This document shows positions 1 through 12,700 of a stretch of DNA of 64,000 nucleotides, in pieces. The stretch's first letter is position 1. Each line of letters starts with the position of its first letter. The stretch comes from Metaphire vulgaris. Taxonomy: Eukaryota; Annelida; Clitellata; Crassiclitellata; Megascolecidae. A model generated the notes under the pieces. It searched no databases and had not been told where the DNA came from. It saw nothing but the letters and a program-made list of their open reading frames with translations. The translations under genes and the position numbers were made by a program. The stretch lies in the NCBI GenBank assembly GCA_018105865.1, contig CM030834.1, positions 1,725,173-1,789,172 of the forward strand. Reading direction: 5' to 3'.

Positions 1-620
1 GACAATTCCATCGTACGGTAAGACCATGCATACCGATGCTATAAACTGCTCCAAGGATAACAATTGGCGTCTCTCTTCAAAGCCGATCCAAGTGGATCTG
101 TTAGGAGAACGCTTTACCAGCCGCATGGTAGTCGTCTAAAATCTAAATCACTCGGGGACGGAGGGGTGGTCAAATGGTCCTGTAATTCTGATTATACTTC
201 AAAGGATGTGAACGGCCATGAAAAAATCATCTGCCAAAAGAGTATTCGGTGATTTTTCGTCCTCGCGGTGGATGGCACAGAGGACTGCCGTTGCCCCACC
301 TACTCCCAGTGTTTAATCTAGAGTCCTGGACTCCGGGGGGGGAACTGAAAAGCCGAGGGGGAACTGACAATTTCGGAGGAATTCCTAGGGGCCGCTGTTA
401 GTCCTAGATGCTCATTGCGGGGGAAGGGCAATTTTTGAGAGAAAGCCCAGATTAAACAAGACGGTCGACGCTCATTGCCTCTGAGAGAAACCAAGCAAGA
501 CGGTCGGACGGATGAGGTCCGGCCGAGTTTGGTGGTGGTGGCGGCGGCGGCGGCGGCGGCAGAGGGCCGATCGATAGCGTCTGGGTAAGCGCGGTCGCCC
601 GCCCGTCCACCCGTGAGGCC

Positions 621-685
<65 letters not shown>
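621..685. repeat. (TCTG)n/(TC)n microsatellite
   Basis: About five TCTG units pass directly into about 24 TC units. It produces an artificial Arg-Glu repeat frame on the minus strand, which is not a protein. Confidence 0.95.
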
Positions 686-689
<4 letters not shown>

Positions 690-2028
690 GCGAAGACCAG
701 AGACAATATTGACCGTTTCGAGACGGTGTCTTCTCATCGTCTAACCTCGCTGACCATCACCGGAACCAACGGCATTGATGTTCATCGCTAAGAGGAAGGC
801 GCTCATCCAGAAAACTTCCATGCATTGGAAGTAACGACGGACATAAAACGAGAGAGAGAGGGAGAGAGAGGGGGATAACATCTGAAGGAGAAGGAAAAGG
901 AGGAAAACGAGGAGTGGGGGTTGTATTGGGTGAACGTGTAGTTGCGTTACGACAGCCGAGAACGAGAAAACACGGAGTCGACCTTAACCCTTGGGTGTAA
1001 GAACCATTCTGCGCAGCTGAAAATCCAATTCTCTCCTCGACCGAGGCCTAATGGTTCATCTTGATTCGATTAACGGACAGGGAGAGATCTTGTTGGTCGT
1101 TCCAAGGTCAAACACGGCTTTAATTTAAGTAACTGCCAATGGCTTTACACTCAACATCCGTCTCCATGACGCTAGCCCAATTAGGCGCAATGGGCGACCG
1201 ATGCTCGTGTAATTAATCCCACGGAGCACCACAGACGTTTTTCACCCGATCAGATTAATCTAGCGAAACAGTTTGGGTTCATTGGGATAGAGCGGGACTG
1301 GTCATTGACGTCGCCACGAGGGGAGTACGGGGGAGGTTGGTCCCCATATTCATGCTGGGATTAGTCGTGGAATTTGTGCAAAACCGTCGAGAAATTTTCT
1401 TGGGGTGAGAAGGTATGATGATTGTCAACAGACTCGATCAAAGTAAACAGTTGTATCGACGCTTTTGGCCAATCAGTACTAAGTCTTACTGAAGTCTTTA
1501 AAAGATTCATCGAAGCTCATCGCCCAATTCTAATATTATAATATTGCTCAAACTTTCTGCGACTGGAACTCAGATGCGTGCCTGTTTTGCGGTCTGGAGG
1601 CCCTCTGAATAGGCCAACATTAGGGGAGAGATTTTAACAGAAAAATCGAGAAAAGTGTATTTAATGAAGGTAAGGTGATTTCCGAATAGCTGTCAAATAT
1701 AGTCTGCAAATTTGCTCGAAAGTTCGAGCGTTCAATTTAGTAATACCCGAAAGTGGGGTAGCTGGAGCTCTGTTAGAAGATCTAATGACTCCGAGAACAT
1801 TTATTGGGTTAGGGATTGCCAATATGCTGCTATAGACATGTAGTATTATAATTTTATCTAATAAACCCAAACTTTTTCATCTGGAACTCCAAGATGTTCA
1901 GAGAGCCATGCTCTCTCAAGACCTTTAGGGGGGGGGGGGGACTGAGAATGTCGATCTGTAGAAACCTTGGAGCCTCCCTATTCCGGAACTCAGCCATTTC
2001 TTTTAGTATGTGTGTGTTCAAGCCCACG

Positions 2029-2217
2029 CTGGGGCGGCGCTATGGGAGTGGGTCCTCGGGTCCGGACCCACCCAGCCTCTGGCAGAGACACCCGAGCAAA
2101 TCGTGCAAATCCGCAAAGAAATTTTTATTATTTTGGTGGGGAGGTAGTCTCAGCCGGGTCCTGGTTGTGTAGATTGCATTAGACCCACCCAGCCAATAAA
2201 ACCCAGCGCCGCCCCTG
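2029..2217. mobile_element. hAT-type MITE, 189 bp
   Basis: The ends form an imperfect inverted repeat: CTGGGGCGGCGCTA on the left and the complement of CAGGGGCGGCGCTG on the right. It is flanked by a perfect 8-bp direct repeat, AGCCCACG, at 2021-2028 and 2218-2225. CAGGGG-type ends plus an 8-bp target duplication are typical of hAT transposons. There is no coding capacity, so it is a non-autonomous copy. Confidence 0.85.
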
Positions 2218-2810
2218 AGCCCACGCATTCGTACCCGGAGCTTTAGGGAGCATGACTCAGAACTAAGAGATAAGACTCTTTGATCAATAATTCGACATTA
2301 GTCGAATTGTTAGACGATCTTCTAAGAATTCTGTTCTTCGCGAGTCGTACTGGTTGATTGTTGTTACTGAAATCGCTTCTCGTGGTCAGAATGAAGGACT
2401 TCTTAGCACTTTTAGTGTCGGCGAACGACATAAATAACAACAAAAGGAGACTGAAAATTACGCTTATATCGATACTGCGCCGTTTTCTTTAGTTTCATCA
2501 TTGAAGAGTTCATCGTCTAAATGGGCTCACTTGTGATTAAGATAAATGTTATCAAAATGATAAAAATCGCGTTCAACGGGTAGTGGAGTATGGGCGACTA
2601 CCTACGAAACTGATAAACGTGGTTGTCAGTTTCCGCCCACTCTATAAATTACAATTGAAGTCCGTTTGTCTTAGAAGTGAGAGTTTTTAAAGGATTTTTG
2701 ATTAACACACTTGGTGCGTTAGAGTAAGCTTATGCGTCGTACATGTTTGTTTACTGTTCTGGCACTCTTTCGTGCACTCGGACAGTTTTTGGTACTCGTG
2801 CTTTCTCTGT

Positions 2811-3052
2811 CAGAGCCGTAGCTAGGTGGGGATGGGGGGAAGCTGCCCGGGCACCGTCTTGGGGGGGGGGCGCCAGAAACCACGGTTGTAACAAGTTAAG
2901 CGCCCGTCGAAGGTATTGTCAGTATGACAAGCAAAAAAGGTTATCGCCCGCTTTCTGTACTACTTTACCCCACCAACGTCGGAAAAAGGTCACCAATTTT
3001 TCAGTTTTTAAACTATTGGAGGCCAAATAGGCCTACTATAGCTACGGGTCTG
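2811..3052. mobile_element. hAT-like MITE, 242 bp
   Basis: The left end CAGAGCCGTAGCTAGG matches the complement of the right end, CAGACCCGTAGCTATAG. The flanking 8-mers TTCTCTGT and TTTTCCGT are only partly alike, as in an old duplication. No coding sequence is present. Assignment to hAT rests on the terminal sequence style and duplication length. Confidence 0.6.
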
Positions 3053-3566
3053 TTTTCCGTAGCCGCAATTTAAAAACCTCTGAGTCCCGCAATTTTTCCC
3101 GAAAAATCCCCTCAATAAACCGGTATCACTACCTATAGTATCTAATAGGCGAGACAAATGCGCGAGCGTGCAAAATGCAAGATGTTAACGGAGACGTTTG
3201 CCCTTCGCCAAAAAAGGGTAGGCCCCTAGATCTCGACGGGGTCAAATAAAATCGTCAAGGTATTGGGCTAATCCAAATACGAATTGCTGCTAAGGTTTCG
3301 CAATTTGCCAATTTCACTATAGTAGCCTATATGCAGACAATCTCCATAGTTTAACTTATTGAGTAAGTGATCCAAGCTTTAGTTGCTACTGTATTTAATT
3401 TTAAAGACATGTCCATAGCTGTCTGACTAAAGTGATGCATAAGCGAAAGGCGACAGCTCTTTGATCGAACTAAACAGAACATTTGTGTCGAATGCTGTAG
3501 GCCTATCACTGGATTGCACCGGAACATCTATCGTTTCTTATATAGCGTCAGATGGATGGATGTTAA

Positions 3567-3638
3567 CCCCTTAGCCGTGTATTTAACTGTGACTCAATGT
3601 AAAATGGACGGATATATCCGGGATCCCCAGTTAAGGGG
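3567..3638. mobile_element. 72-bp TTAA-flanked mini-insert, copy 1
   Basis: The insert begins CCCCTTA and ends TTAAGGGG, is exactly 72 bp long, and lies between two TTAA tetranucleotides (3563-3566 and 3639-3642). At internal positions 43-54 it carries the palindrome CGGATATATCCG. TTAA duplication with CCC...GGG ends is the signature of piggyBac-type elements. A close copy lies at 24441-24512 and a divergent copy of identical length, reversed, at 46741-46812. Confidence 0.75.
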
Positions 3639-4607
3639 TTAAATCCATGATATAAATTCAACCGTCGTAAGAAGGGAGCGATTGAAGAAGAACCCAGAGC
3701 GTTCTTCTAAGGGCATTTTGGATTGAAGCGTAAATCAAAGACTGTGTCGAGTTGACGAATGAGTCGGGGTTAATTGACGGACGCTTTGAACCCGTGTGCC
3801 AATGCCGGCGGTTTTGTCAATTAGAACACGCAGTGGATTCATCCAGGGACTTCTGTATATTGGCCGGACACTGGACAGATAGGGACTGATGTGGGGTTGA
3901 CTTGATAAGCCAGGTTCCATTGCAACGCCTGGCCTACACTTGTCCGCCTGCAAGAAAACACTGGACTGAGTTTCTGGTACAGGTATTTAGGAGTGCTTGA
4001 TTCATCCAGCACTTAGGTCAGATTTCTGGGAGGGAGCGGTCTTCCGTCCCAAGTTGTTTATCTTGAAAAAACGAACACTTCCTTCAGCAAACATAGGCCT
4101 CCTGATACAGCTTGTTTCGCACTGTCACTCGTAGTATGCGAGGGGCTGGGGCAGGACTGCTCTGCCAACGTTGCACACTAATGCAATGATAATGATATCC
4201 AGTCGCTTAGAGATTACTACAATTCCTTTCCATCTGATATCGCAAAGGCTAGTCGAAGACCGCAACGCATTCAGAACTCCCCGATAGGCCTACTAGCGAA
4301 AAGTGAGAACATTATTGCTTCCGTTTTTAAACACTTCAACGCCTTCAAAGTTTCAAACTCTTTGGATAGAGCCTATATACTATAAGACGTCGATACCAGG
4401 GAAGATGGGAGGAAGCAATGATGGCTGGAATTTGGTTCGGGAGGACAGTAACAGCCAGAACAGACAGAAACGATCCAAAGTACATTTCTGAAGCTTCTGA
4501 CAGCTAGCTCATTCTGTACATGTCTAGGTTAAATTGTTGCTATTATATCAGTACTATACATGTGGCAACGTAATGCAATTCTACTGCACCAGTATAAGTA
4601 TTATCGA

Positions 4608-4901
4608 CATAGGCGGATTTAGAGTTAATATTTGGGTAGGCTAGCATGGGGGTCTGGGGGTGCCATCCAGCACGCGTGCCGTCCAGCACGCGTGCCGTCC
4701 AGCACGCGTGCCGTCCAGCACGCGTTCCGTCCAGCATGCGTGCCATCCAGCACGCGTGCCATCCAGCACGCGTGCCATCCAGCACGCGTGCCATCCAGCA
4801 CGCGACAGACCTGGTGTTGATGGAAAAAACAATTTTTTTGTTTTGGTGGGATTAGTTGGGTAGGCTTAAGCCTACCTAGCCTTTAGTAAAATCCGCCTAT
4901 G
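4608..4901. mobile_element. hAT-type MITE containing a minisatellite
   Basis: The left end CATAGGCGGATTTAG is matched by the complement of the right end, CATAGGCGGATTTTAC. It is flanked by 8-bp repeats ATTATCGA (4600-4607) and ATTATCGG (4902-4909), 7 of 8 identical. About half of its length is the 16-bp tandem repeat annotated separately. No coding sequence is present. Confidence 0.8.
4662..4804. repeat. 16-bp minisatellite, about nine units
   Basis: The unit is close to GCCATCCAGCACGCGT, with a G/A variant at one position (GCCGTCC and GCCATCC). The G variants lie mostly in the first half and the A variants in the second, as expected for local duplication of units. Overlapping open frames in all phases are by-products. 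It is internal to a hAT-type MITE. Confidence 0.95.
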
Positions 4902-6059
4902 ATTATCGGTCATCAGGAAAAACTTACATAGTATTATATATATTTCGATATATTATTCCGTTTTTTATTTGTCAGTTTTTATGAGAACGGCTGATGCTAC
5001 ACAAAAACTAATGTAATTTTCGTTTTCAACACGTCAAACTGCATAAAGAAACATAAAAAACGAAGTGAAACAAAACTTTCATAAATATTTGTTGCGCAGT
5101 GTAATATAGGCCTACAATTATATCATAGGAGGGTTTTATCCGTGTTCTTGACGTGTTTTGTATTGTTTTTTAAATGAATTTTCTCAATTCTTCTGTTAGC
5201 CTTTATGGCTTAAACTCTATACCTCTGAATAGTGAATGATGCTGTGTACTTGACTATTATTTCTGATTGTTGCTGAGGTCTCATGGCGGTCTTTGCTTAT
5301 GATTGATTGATGCAGCTCTAGGGGTTCTGGTGACGGCCAGGAGAATTTGTGTCAGAATTATATGAACAGACAGTAGGCCTACTGGCACGCCTTTAATCTC
5401 TTCTTTATTTCTCCAGGACTAAGCGGCTGGTAACTGACTAAGCATCAGTACGAAGCGAAATATTTCTTTAATGAGACAAAATCTATTACAAAATAACGTT
5501 CTCAAAAAGGACCTCGAATAAAATAAACTAATGTCGTCGCTCGATCGCACGCTCTCGCGAGGCCTCCTTGCATGGTTTTCCCCTTTCACCGCTAATATTG
5601 TATTACGGCTGGCCACAGTGTAGGCCTATATCTAGAGATTGTTGTTGAATTAGGTCGTCGACACGACGGATCCTGGATCTACGTGGGTTAGTGTGTTCTC
5701 TTGTGGACAAAAAGTCCTATTCTGGTAGATGGTCGCAAGAGAAAGGGTCAGCTGTCTGCTGGTAGATGGTCGGGGAATTGCCCCTTCCCCGGAACAAGAG
5801 AAGCATTTCCCCAGTTGCAGTCAGCTGTCTGTCTTTGCGTAGCCGACGTTTTTGCTCTAGTAGGTTGATGCGACGGGGCCTCAAAGTTTGAAATGCCAAT
5901 AGATATTAATAATAGATATCATTTTAAAGAATTATATTATATCTTATGATTTATATTAATTATTATTGTTATTGGTGGCTCGACCGGCACACAGAATATG
6001 AGGACACAGGCTGGCAAAGCTAAAACTATGAAGTGCTACTAAATATTTTAGGAGGCTCT

Positions 6060-6125
6060 CGCGGACCCCCGCCATATCCTCCGCGGACCCCCTTCGGTCC
6101 GCGGACCACAGTTTGGGAACCGCTG
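6060..6125 (-). mobile_element. Isolated hAT terminal repeat
   Basis: Read on the minus strand from 6125, the sequence begins CAGCGGTTCCCAAACTGTGG and continues with GGTCCGCGGACC-type GC-rich sequence, the usual start of many hAT elements. I could not find the opposite end or a matching 8-bp duplication upstream, so it is probably truncated. Confidence 0.55.
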
Positions 6126-6159
6126 GCTCAGACGACATCAAATCATGCATAGCGAACGC

Positions 6160-6475
6160 GCTTGATTGGCCGAGATCAGTTTTTGACCTTTTGGTCCGAC
6201 CTAATAAAATCGTATTCAACTACAAATGACCGACTAACGACACAGTTGCTCTTCGGCGTACGAGTTTTGTGTACGCCATGTGGACGACGGAGTCTTCGCG
6301 CCGCTAAATCATTGTCTCCAACTGACAAACAAACGTGTCCACGTTCCGTTAAAGAGATTCAACGCTTGCCGACGTATGGGAGGATCACTGATCCGTGGTT
6401 CCGCCGAAGGATTTATGGACTTTATTAAAAGTTTTTTTTACGACGATAAGAGACTTTTGGCGATCTTAATTCGCA
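6160..6475 (+). promoter_or_regulatory. Probable promoter and 5' UTR of KCC exon 1
   Basis: This segment just upstream of the initiator ATG is CpG-rich compared with the surrounding sequence. It contains an inverted CCAAT box (GATTGGC, 6164-6170). An in-frame TAA lies 9 bases upstream of the ATG at 6476, so the coding region cannot extend further 5' in this exon. The transcription start and any upstream non-coding exon cannot be read from sequence alone. Confidence 0.4.
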
Positions 6476-6710
6476 ATGCCGAGGTTTAAGGTGCGGAAAG
6501 CCGACGATTTGCAGAAGTCGTCGCTGTCGAAATCGTCGTCGGCGAAGGGTGTCTGTGAGAAGCGCGGCTTCCCGACGGGGTTCTCGCCCCCGAAACATCC
6601 GTCGGCGGCGGCGTCTCCTCAGGAGTTGGAGGAGATCGGAGCAGCGGATGACCGCAGCGGCTCCCGAGTGACTTTCCATCCGGCGACGTTCAAAGAACCC
6701 GAAACACCCG
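6476..6710 (+). CDS. KCC exon 1: N-terminal tail with RFKV motif
   Basis: Encodes residues 1-78 plus the first base of Gly79. The start is fixed by an upstream in-frame TAA and a G at position -3. RFKV at residues 3-6 fits the [R/K]FX[V/I] docking consensus for SPAK/OSR1. A second block near the end, [16 protein letters not shown] (residues 63-78), recalls an SRVRF...PET stretch in the long N-terminus of vertebrate KCC3. The middle is rich in Ser, Lys and Asp and looks disordered. The donor is G|GTATCA, phase 1. This exon has higher GC than the intron that follows. Confidence 0.9.
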
Positions 6711-8813
6711 GTATCACTCACATGATCACATCGTTCTACTTTCCGTGTTAAAGTAATGAGATTTTCAACAACTCGTTTTAGAACAGTGGCGGCTCTAGGA
6801 TTTGGCAAGTGGGGAGCCTTTGGGGTGGCAACTTCCAGGCAGCTATGTTTTGAATGAGTGTACCTGGGCGGTCGGAAGGGTGAAATGCAGTGGCTATTCT
6901 AGCCACTTAGACATTGGGGGATTTTAAAAAAATTCTTTGGGGGGAGGAACACACATTGGGGTGGTCATACTACATGCCAAAATGTCAAAAGTTTTTTTGG
7001 GGAATTCAAACTTGGGGGATTCCCCCAGAGAAGGACTAGAATAAACACAGTGAAATGGGTGCAATTGCACCCCTGGAAAAATTGTGAAGTTATTAAAAAA
7101 GTAAAATTCCTTGTCTCTTTCGTGACATAACCCTGGTTTGCACCCCTGGAAAATTTTTCATTTTTTAGTCACAAGATCCTGTTTGCACCCCTGGACAAAT
7201 TTCAGCAGACACCCGTGTGAGTGCATTAAAGCATGGGGGGCCAGTGGGCAATGTGGGTGATGCAGACTTTCAATAGGGGCACGGTCCCCGTGGAGCCGCC
7301 TCTGCTTTAAGACTGGTATAGGTGATGGTCAGCATTTGGTCAGTTGCACTGAATCTTGGACCTCGAGTGGCTAGCAACTATTGATCCTATGACACTTTGC
7401 CAGGTATCCTCGAAAACCTATTTGATGCAGATTGAGTGCTCATGAATAAGCTGGTGCACTGCACAAACAATCATTGTTTGCAGGTAGCGCTATACAAATT
7501 TGGCTGACTTACTTACTTATAGGTCCAAGCACTTTGTTCTGTTACATTTAAAATTTTAAAGTGTTTTACCATCCAAACAGTACTTTGATGCATGTTCAGT
7601 AACAATCACTTGATAGCTCTAAGAGTGCATTCAGTCAAATGCCACACATGTTACTGTAGGCCTATAATTAATATTGCATACCAAGGGCATCCATGCTGTG
7701 AAACTTATTAGAAGGAAATTGATGAGTATTTATAAAGACAGTGACCAGAATTGTCTCTCTATTTCTTACTTGGATGGTTGGTTCTGTTGGTATTTGTCTA
7801 TGCTGTTGATCTTTCATTCACAAGTTCAAATCCATTACCGGCACACGCTGGCTCTGTACAAGTAATACAAGTGGCTTCCCTCATAGGAAACCGGTCCTAA
7901 TGCTGTATATCAGATCTGATAGAATCCCCATTCACTCTGTCCAAGATAAAATTGTGATAGTGTGTCCGCCTAATGGAATATGAATCAGATCTTGAAAAGT
8001 AAATAACTACGAATGCTTTGTTTGGCCAGTTGTTTGCGAGCTTTTCTGTTGAATTTTTTGTCCGCTTCTCTGTTAATTTTGTCATCAGCAAAATGACAAA
8101 AGAGATAATCAATTATCTAGATTGCAGTAATTTTAAAAGCATTAAGTAATTTTATTTCTTAACTATTTATTGAACTTGGTAGAATATATCTTGCAAATTA
8201 ATAACTTTCTAAAGTATGCAAATGTAGCTAAAGTAAAATGTATTATCAATTTAAAAGCTTTGAAGCTTTGTGCTTGGGAGGGACTTATAATGGGCTTTAA
8301 AACCCATGAATTGAATAGCATAAATAAAACAGATTGGACCAAGGTAAAAATTATGAAATTTTAAAGTTTTAAAGTCCCTTACTAAGTTACTAGGAATCCT
8401 ACATGCTTTTGAAACCTGGACTTTAAGAAAAGGGGCATTCAAAAGCTGAAAGCATTTGAAATGTGGCTATGGATGAAGATGGAAAAAGATCAAGCGGACA
8501 GACAAGAAATCAATTGAAAAGGTATTACAGGTGGTTGAAGAACAAAGATCACTGATTAACAGCATCAAATGGAGACAGAGGAACTGGATTGGACATGGGG
8601 TGAGAGGAGAATCATTGTTTAGAGAATGGTAATGGAGGGAAGTATATCAGGAAGAAGACAAAAGGAGGACCACAGAGTAAGCTTTTTGGGCTGGATGATG
8701 AAGACAGATGCACAGCCCATCCTCACAAAACCTATGCAGAAATCAAGAAAGAGGCAAGGCACAGAGTGGAATCGAAACAATGGAGCTCTGACGGGGATCC
8801 AAGACAGAGAACC

Positions 8814-8876
<63 letters not shown>

Positions 8877-9711
8877 GTGGTGATGACAATGACAATGGCT
8901 AATGGACTTATTCACCATCGGATACGTAGTTTTGTGGCTCTTGTCTTTGACAATGACTATAGAAATGGTTAATAATAATAATAAGGCAGTTTGCTGCTCA
9001 CTATTGTTGCATATGTTAGTTACACTTTGGGATAAGATTTGAAATTCAGATTACTTATATTTATCGGGCTCTACATCAATGTGTTGCAACTAGTCATGCA
9101 GTCGACTTCTGAGAATGTTCAAACAAAAGAGGAATTGAAATATGATTAGCTGAAAATTGTATTGAGTGTGTTATTTAATAGTTGTAGTACACGTACACAG
9201 GCTACTCTACCAATTATCCTACAAAGTTTTACAAAATCTGTTGTCTTTTTCATTCTTTATGGTTTGAAATATCCATATCCATGTTAATGTTTGTCTTAAT
9301 CTTGACCCTTTTCATGGCTTTAATTAAGTGTTAAATGCAAATTTTTATGGCTCTCTTTTTGATTATACATCAAGTGTTGAATTAGGACAAATATCATAGT
9401 CATTTTGTGCTTCCAGCTTACATAAGACTTACTACTAGTTATTCATGTAATATGCAAATTCTAGAATTTCTGTTTTATTCTATCATAAGTGTCAAGTGGG
9501 GACCATGTAATGTGCCACAGTTTTTAATATTGAAAACAACTGCAGCTTTTTTAAGAATGATCTTGCAATTTTTAGCAATTTATGATATTTGAATGAAGTG
9601 TTTTGCTGACCCTTGTATAGTTTTATGGCATTACTCTCTTTTAGCCATTACACTGCCATGAAATTTGACAGTCAAATTCTGGCTACAATTAAAGATGAGT
9701 AAAACTGTATT

Positions 9712-9749
<38 letters not shown>

Positions 9750-12700
9750 CATGCCTTTGATAGCAGAATTTTAGATTAATATAAAGACAAGTTCAAGAAG
9801 TTTGTACATGGACTGAATCTGGATTAATTGTTTTCCTGCATGGAAGATCAGTGTTGTGTGATGGTGGGAATGCAAAGTTGAAATTCATAGAACAGACTTG
9901 CAATCAGTGTAAGCAATCAGTGTAACATGGATTGCAGTATGAGAAGTTAAAAAGGTTTATGTTGAAGATTTGTATAATGTACAACAATGGAATTTAGACA
10001 ATAACGCAGGAGGCTGAAAGAAAATTTGACAGAACAGAAATGAGAATGTTAAGACTTATTATTTTGTGACCAGAGATTGAAGGGAGAATGGCATTAACTC
10101 ATAAAAAAGTTTGGATAGAAGAAAAGCGTTTAGCACATTTGCGAAATGTTGTTCTGCACTGCGAACTTGTGCTTTAGAAATGCCCGTAATAATAATTACA
10201 TTGCTGACAAAATATGTATCTTGTAGGCATACTGAGATGGTCTGATGGTATTGAACGCATATTCTGGGGAAACTATTCTAGGAATGAGTTTTTAAACATA
10301 AGGAACAGGATTTTTGGACCACAATTTATAACTGATGAAAGTAGGAAATAAATGAAAAATGCAGATTGAAATGGTAATGTTCTAAATATAGAAAACTAAG
10401 CAATTCCAGAATGGGATCAATGGTCCCATATGTTGCCCCTAACAGCAATGCAATGACGTGCTCATGTGTGTGGGTTGTGTGTGTGTGTGTGTGTGTGTGT
10501 GTTTGGTGAGTTTGACACTGTAAATGATTGATCATCTTCCTGGAGTCTTGTTTGAACTCTGGACTTTTCATGGCATATGGCTATGTTAAGATGGCTTTTA
10601 GACATTGCCTAATGCCTAGACTTGTCATCTATAGATGTTATGGTTTATTTCTCGTCTCATGATTTATATATGCCCGAATACATTTAGGGAACCTTATTGT
10701 ATAAAAGATTTGTTTTGCTTGAAATCACTTCTTCGTCTCTTGACTTTCGATTCGTCGTCGTAATTTCATTTGGATTTCGAAATTAATAGATATTTCAGCA
10801 AGACCTGCAACAACTGATTGCATTTGATTATTCATTTTATTGTAATGAACAATGTTGATGCAAGAAATGATAAATATTGCACCAAAACTGCAGAAAGAAA
10901 TTGAAAAATTGAAGAGACACACAATGAAGAAAGAACTTATCAACATTTTTGGGGTTAAAAGTCTCAAGTTTCTGTAGATTTTGCACTTGACTGCCATTGT
11001 CTGTTGTGGTGGGATGGGGAGCACTTCACAGATTTCTGATTTTACCCTAGTTTTGTCACAGTCACTTTGAGGTCTTGTATCTAATCTACCTCTGACTACT
11101 GTCATACCAGTAATGGTTTCCTTCAAGTGCTTGGCATGTTTGTGCTGTTCAGTGTTGCACGGTAACGAAGTAGAAGTAATGCGTTGCAATTATTATTATT
11201 ATTATTATTATTATTGTTCTGGTTTTAAAATCCAAAATGACCTCAAAGAATTGAAATGCCAACGAGGAGCGGAAGATGCTTATACAACGCGGCAGCCGAT
11301 GCGGCTGACTTTAGCGCACACACCGGACGGACGGCGGGTGTGCGGTATATAGTACTTTACTTGTAACGGCAAGTAACTTTTTTATTCATATAGTAAAATT
11401 TCTCATTGCCAACTTTCGTTGCATTTATACGGTATTTATATCTCAAAGCAAGGTTGTTAGAATGAACAACATATTTACTTTATATATATGTATAGTTAAT
11501 GGTGTATAGGATATATCAAGGCTGGAAAAGACTAGGTGAGATAAAATTTAGATTTTTAGGTTAACCATTTGCTCAGTTACTGATAAGGTATCTAAAAATA
11601 TGATGTGTAAAATCTAGGACATTAAATATGAGTTTTTGTTTCAAGCAAATGATATAAAATTTTGACTTTTTCAGAACAAACCCTAAAATTCAGGTTTTAT
11701 AACATTTTTTCTGCTGATATGTCTGAGTCAGGCTACTGCATGTGCAATTGATGGAGGTACCAAATGGATGCTAGGGGAAGTCTTGCATGCAAAGTTCCAT
11801 TCAGTTGGAATACCGGTAATAATAAATTGTTTAATACTTGTACTTTTTACTTTTACAGTAACTTTTGAGTATAGTTATTACAATGTTTTTCAAATGCTGT
11901 ATTGTAAGGGTTTAGTTGATATCTTGCAGTTTACTGATTTCTAAACTATGAGTAGTAGTTGTTTTGATTAAATGCCTGAGGAACCCTTGAATTCAAAAGT
12001 CCTGATAGTCATCATGATGTGGCGACCCCCAACCGAAAAAATCATTCATAATGCAAACTGCTAAAAAAATAATAATTCTTATCATGAAGAGTAAAACAAC
12101 TAGTAAGATTTTACAAGAGACTGAAGGTCTCAGGGCGACCCTGGCAAAGTTAATGTTGGATGTGACTGCAAAAGTTCCATTCAGTTGGAATAATAATAAA
12201 TGTATTGAGTATAGTTATTACAATGTTTTTCAAATGCTGTAAATTGTTAACAGTTAATGTTGGTGACTACTGGATAAATTGTAAATTGTTTCTTAGTTAC
12301 GTAGTTATAAAGTCATGCTTGGGCGCAGGTCAGAGTTAACCCTCTGCGTCCCTTTGGAACACTCACTTAGTTTACTTACTTGTTATATTTACGACATATT
12401 ACTAAATTCATGTGATGGTCCAATAAATGTTAAAGAGCAGGATGATAGAATAAGTCCATATCATATTCTTACTTGTTCTTTTATTTGACTGCCTTAGTTG
12501 GGATATCACTAAATTCAAATGTTGGTGATGATTAATAAATGCCAAATTTATCTATCTATTTATGACATATCTATCTATCTATCTATCTAATCGTTTATCT
12601 ATCTATCTATCTATCAGTTTTTCTAAAAGAGACAGAGGCAGATCAGGCTTTTTTGGTGCTGTGAAGTACAATTTTCCAAAGAGACTCCACTCTTCTATAA

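Larger units (their letters stand above)
1..6160. other. Upstream non-coding region of the KCC gene
   Basis: I see no recognisable protein gene here. Open frames are short and most run through simple repeats. The region contains a TCTG/TC microsatellite near 621-685, three small hAT-type elements (2029-2217, 2811-3052, 4608-4901), one 72-bp TTAA-flanked insert (3567-3638) and one isolated hAT end near 6125. The palindrome TAGGCCTA occurs six times here and once just after exon 1. Distal regulatory elements or part of a neighbouring gene could be present, but nothing in the sequence shows it. Confidence 0.6.

Noticed and set aside
318..737. Minus-strand frames rich in Arg-Glu and Pro
   Set aside because: By-products of (TC)n and GGC-rich simple sequence.
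4662..4804. Regular 16-bp repeats considered as a CRISPR or protein-binding array
   Set aside because: No spacers; the array lies inside a MITE and is a minisatellite.
4543..4863. Overlapping open frames on both strands with repeated Ala-Cys-Arg-Pro or Trp-His-Ala units
   Set aside because: They are translations of the 16-bp minisatellite; all frames stay open because the unit lacks stops. No start context, splice sites or homology.
8619..8918. Poly-Asp and poly-Ser frames
   Set aside because: Created by the (GAT)n microsatellite behind a LINE fragment.
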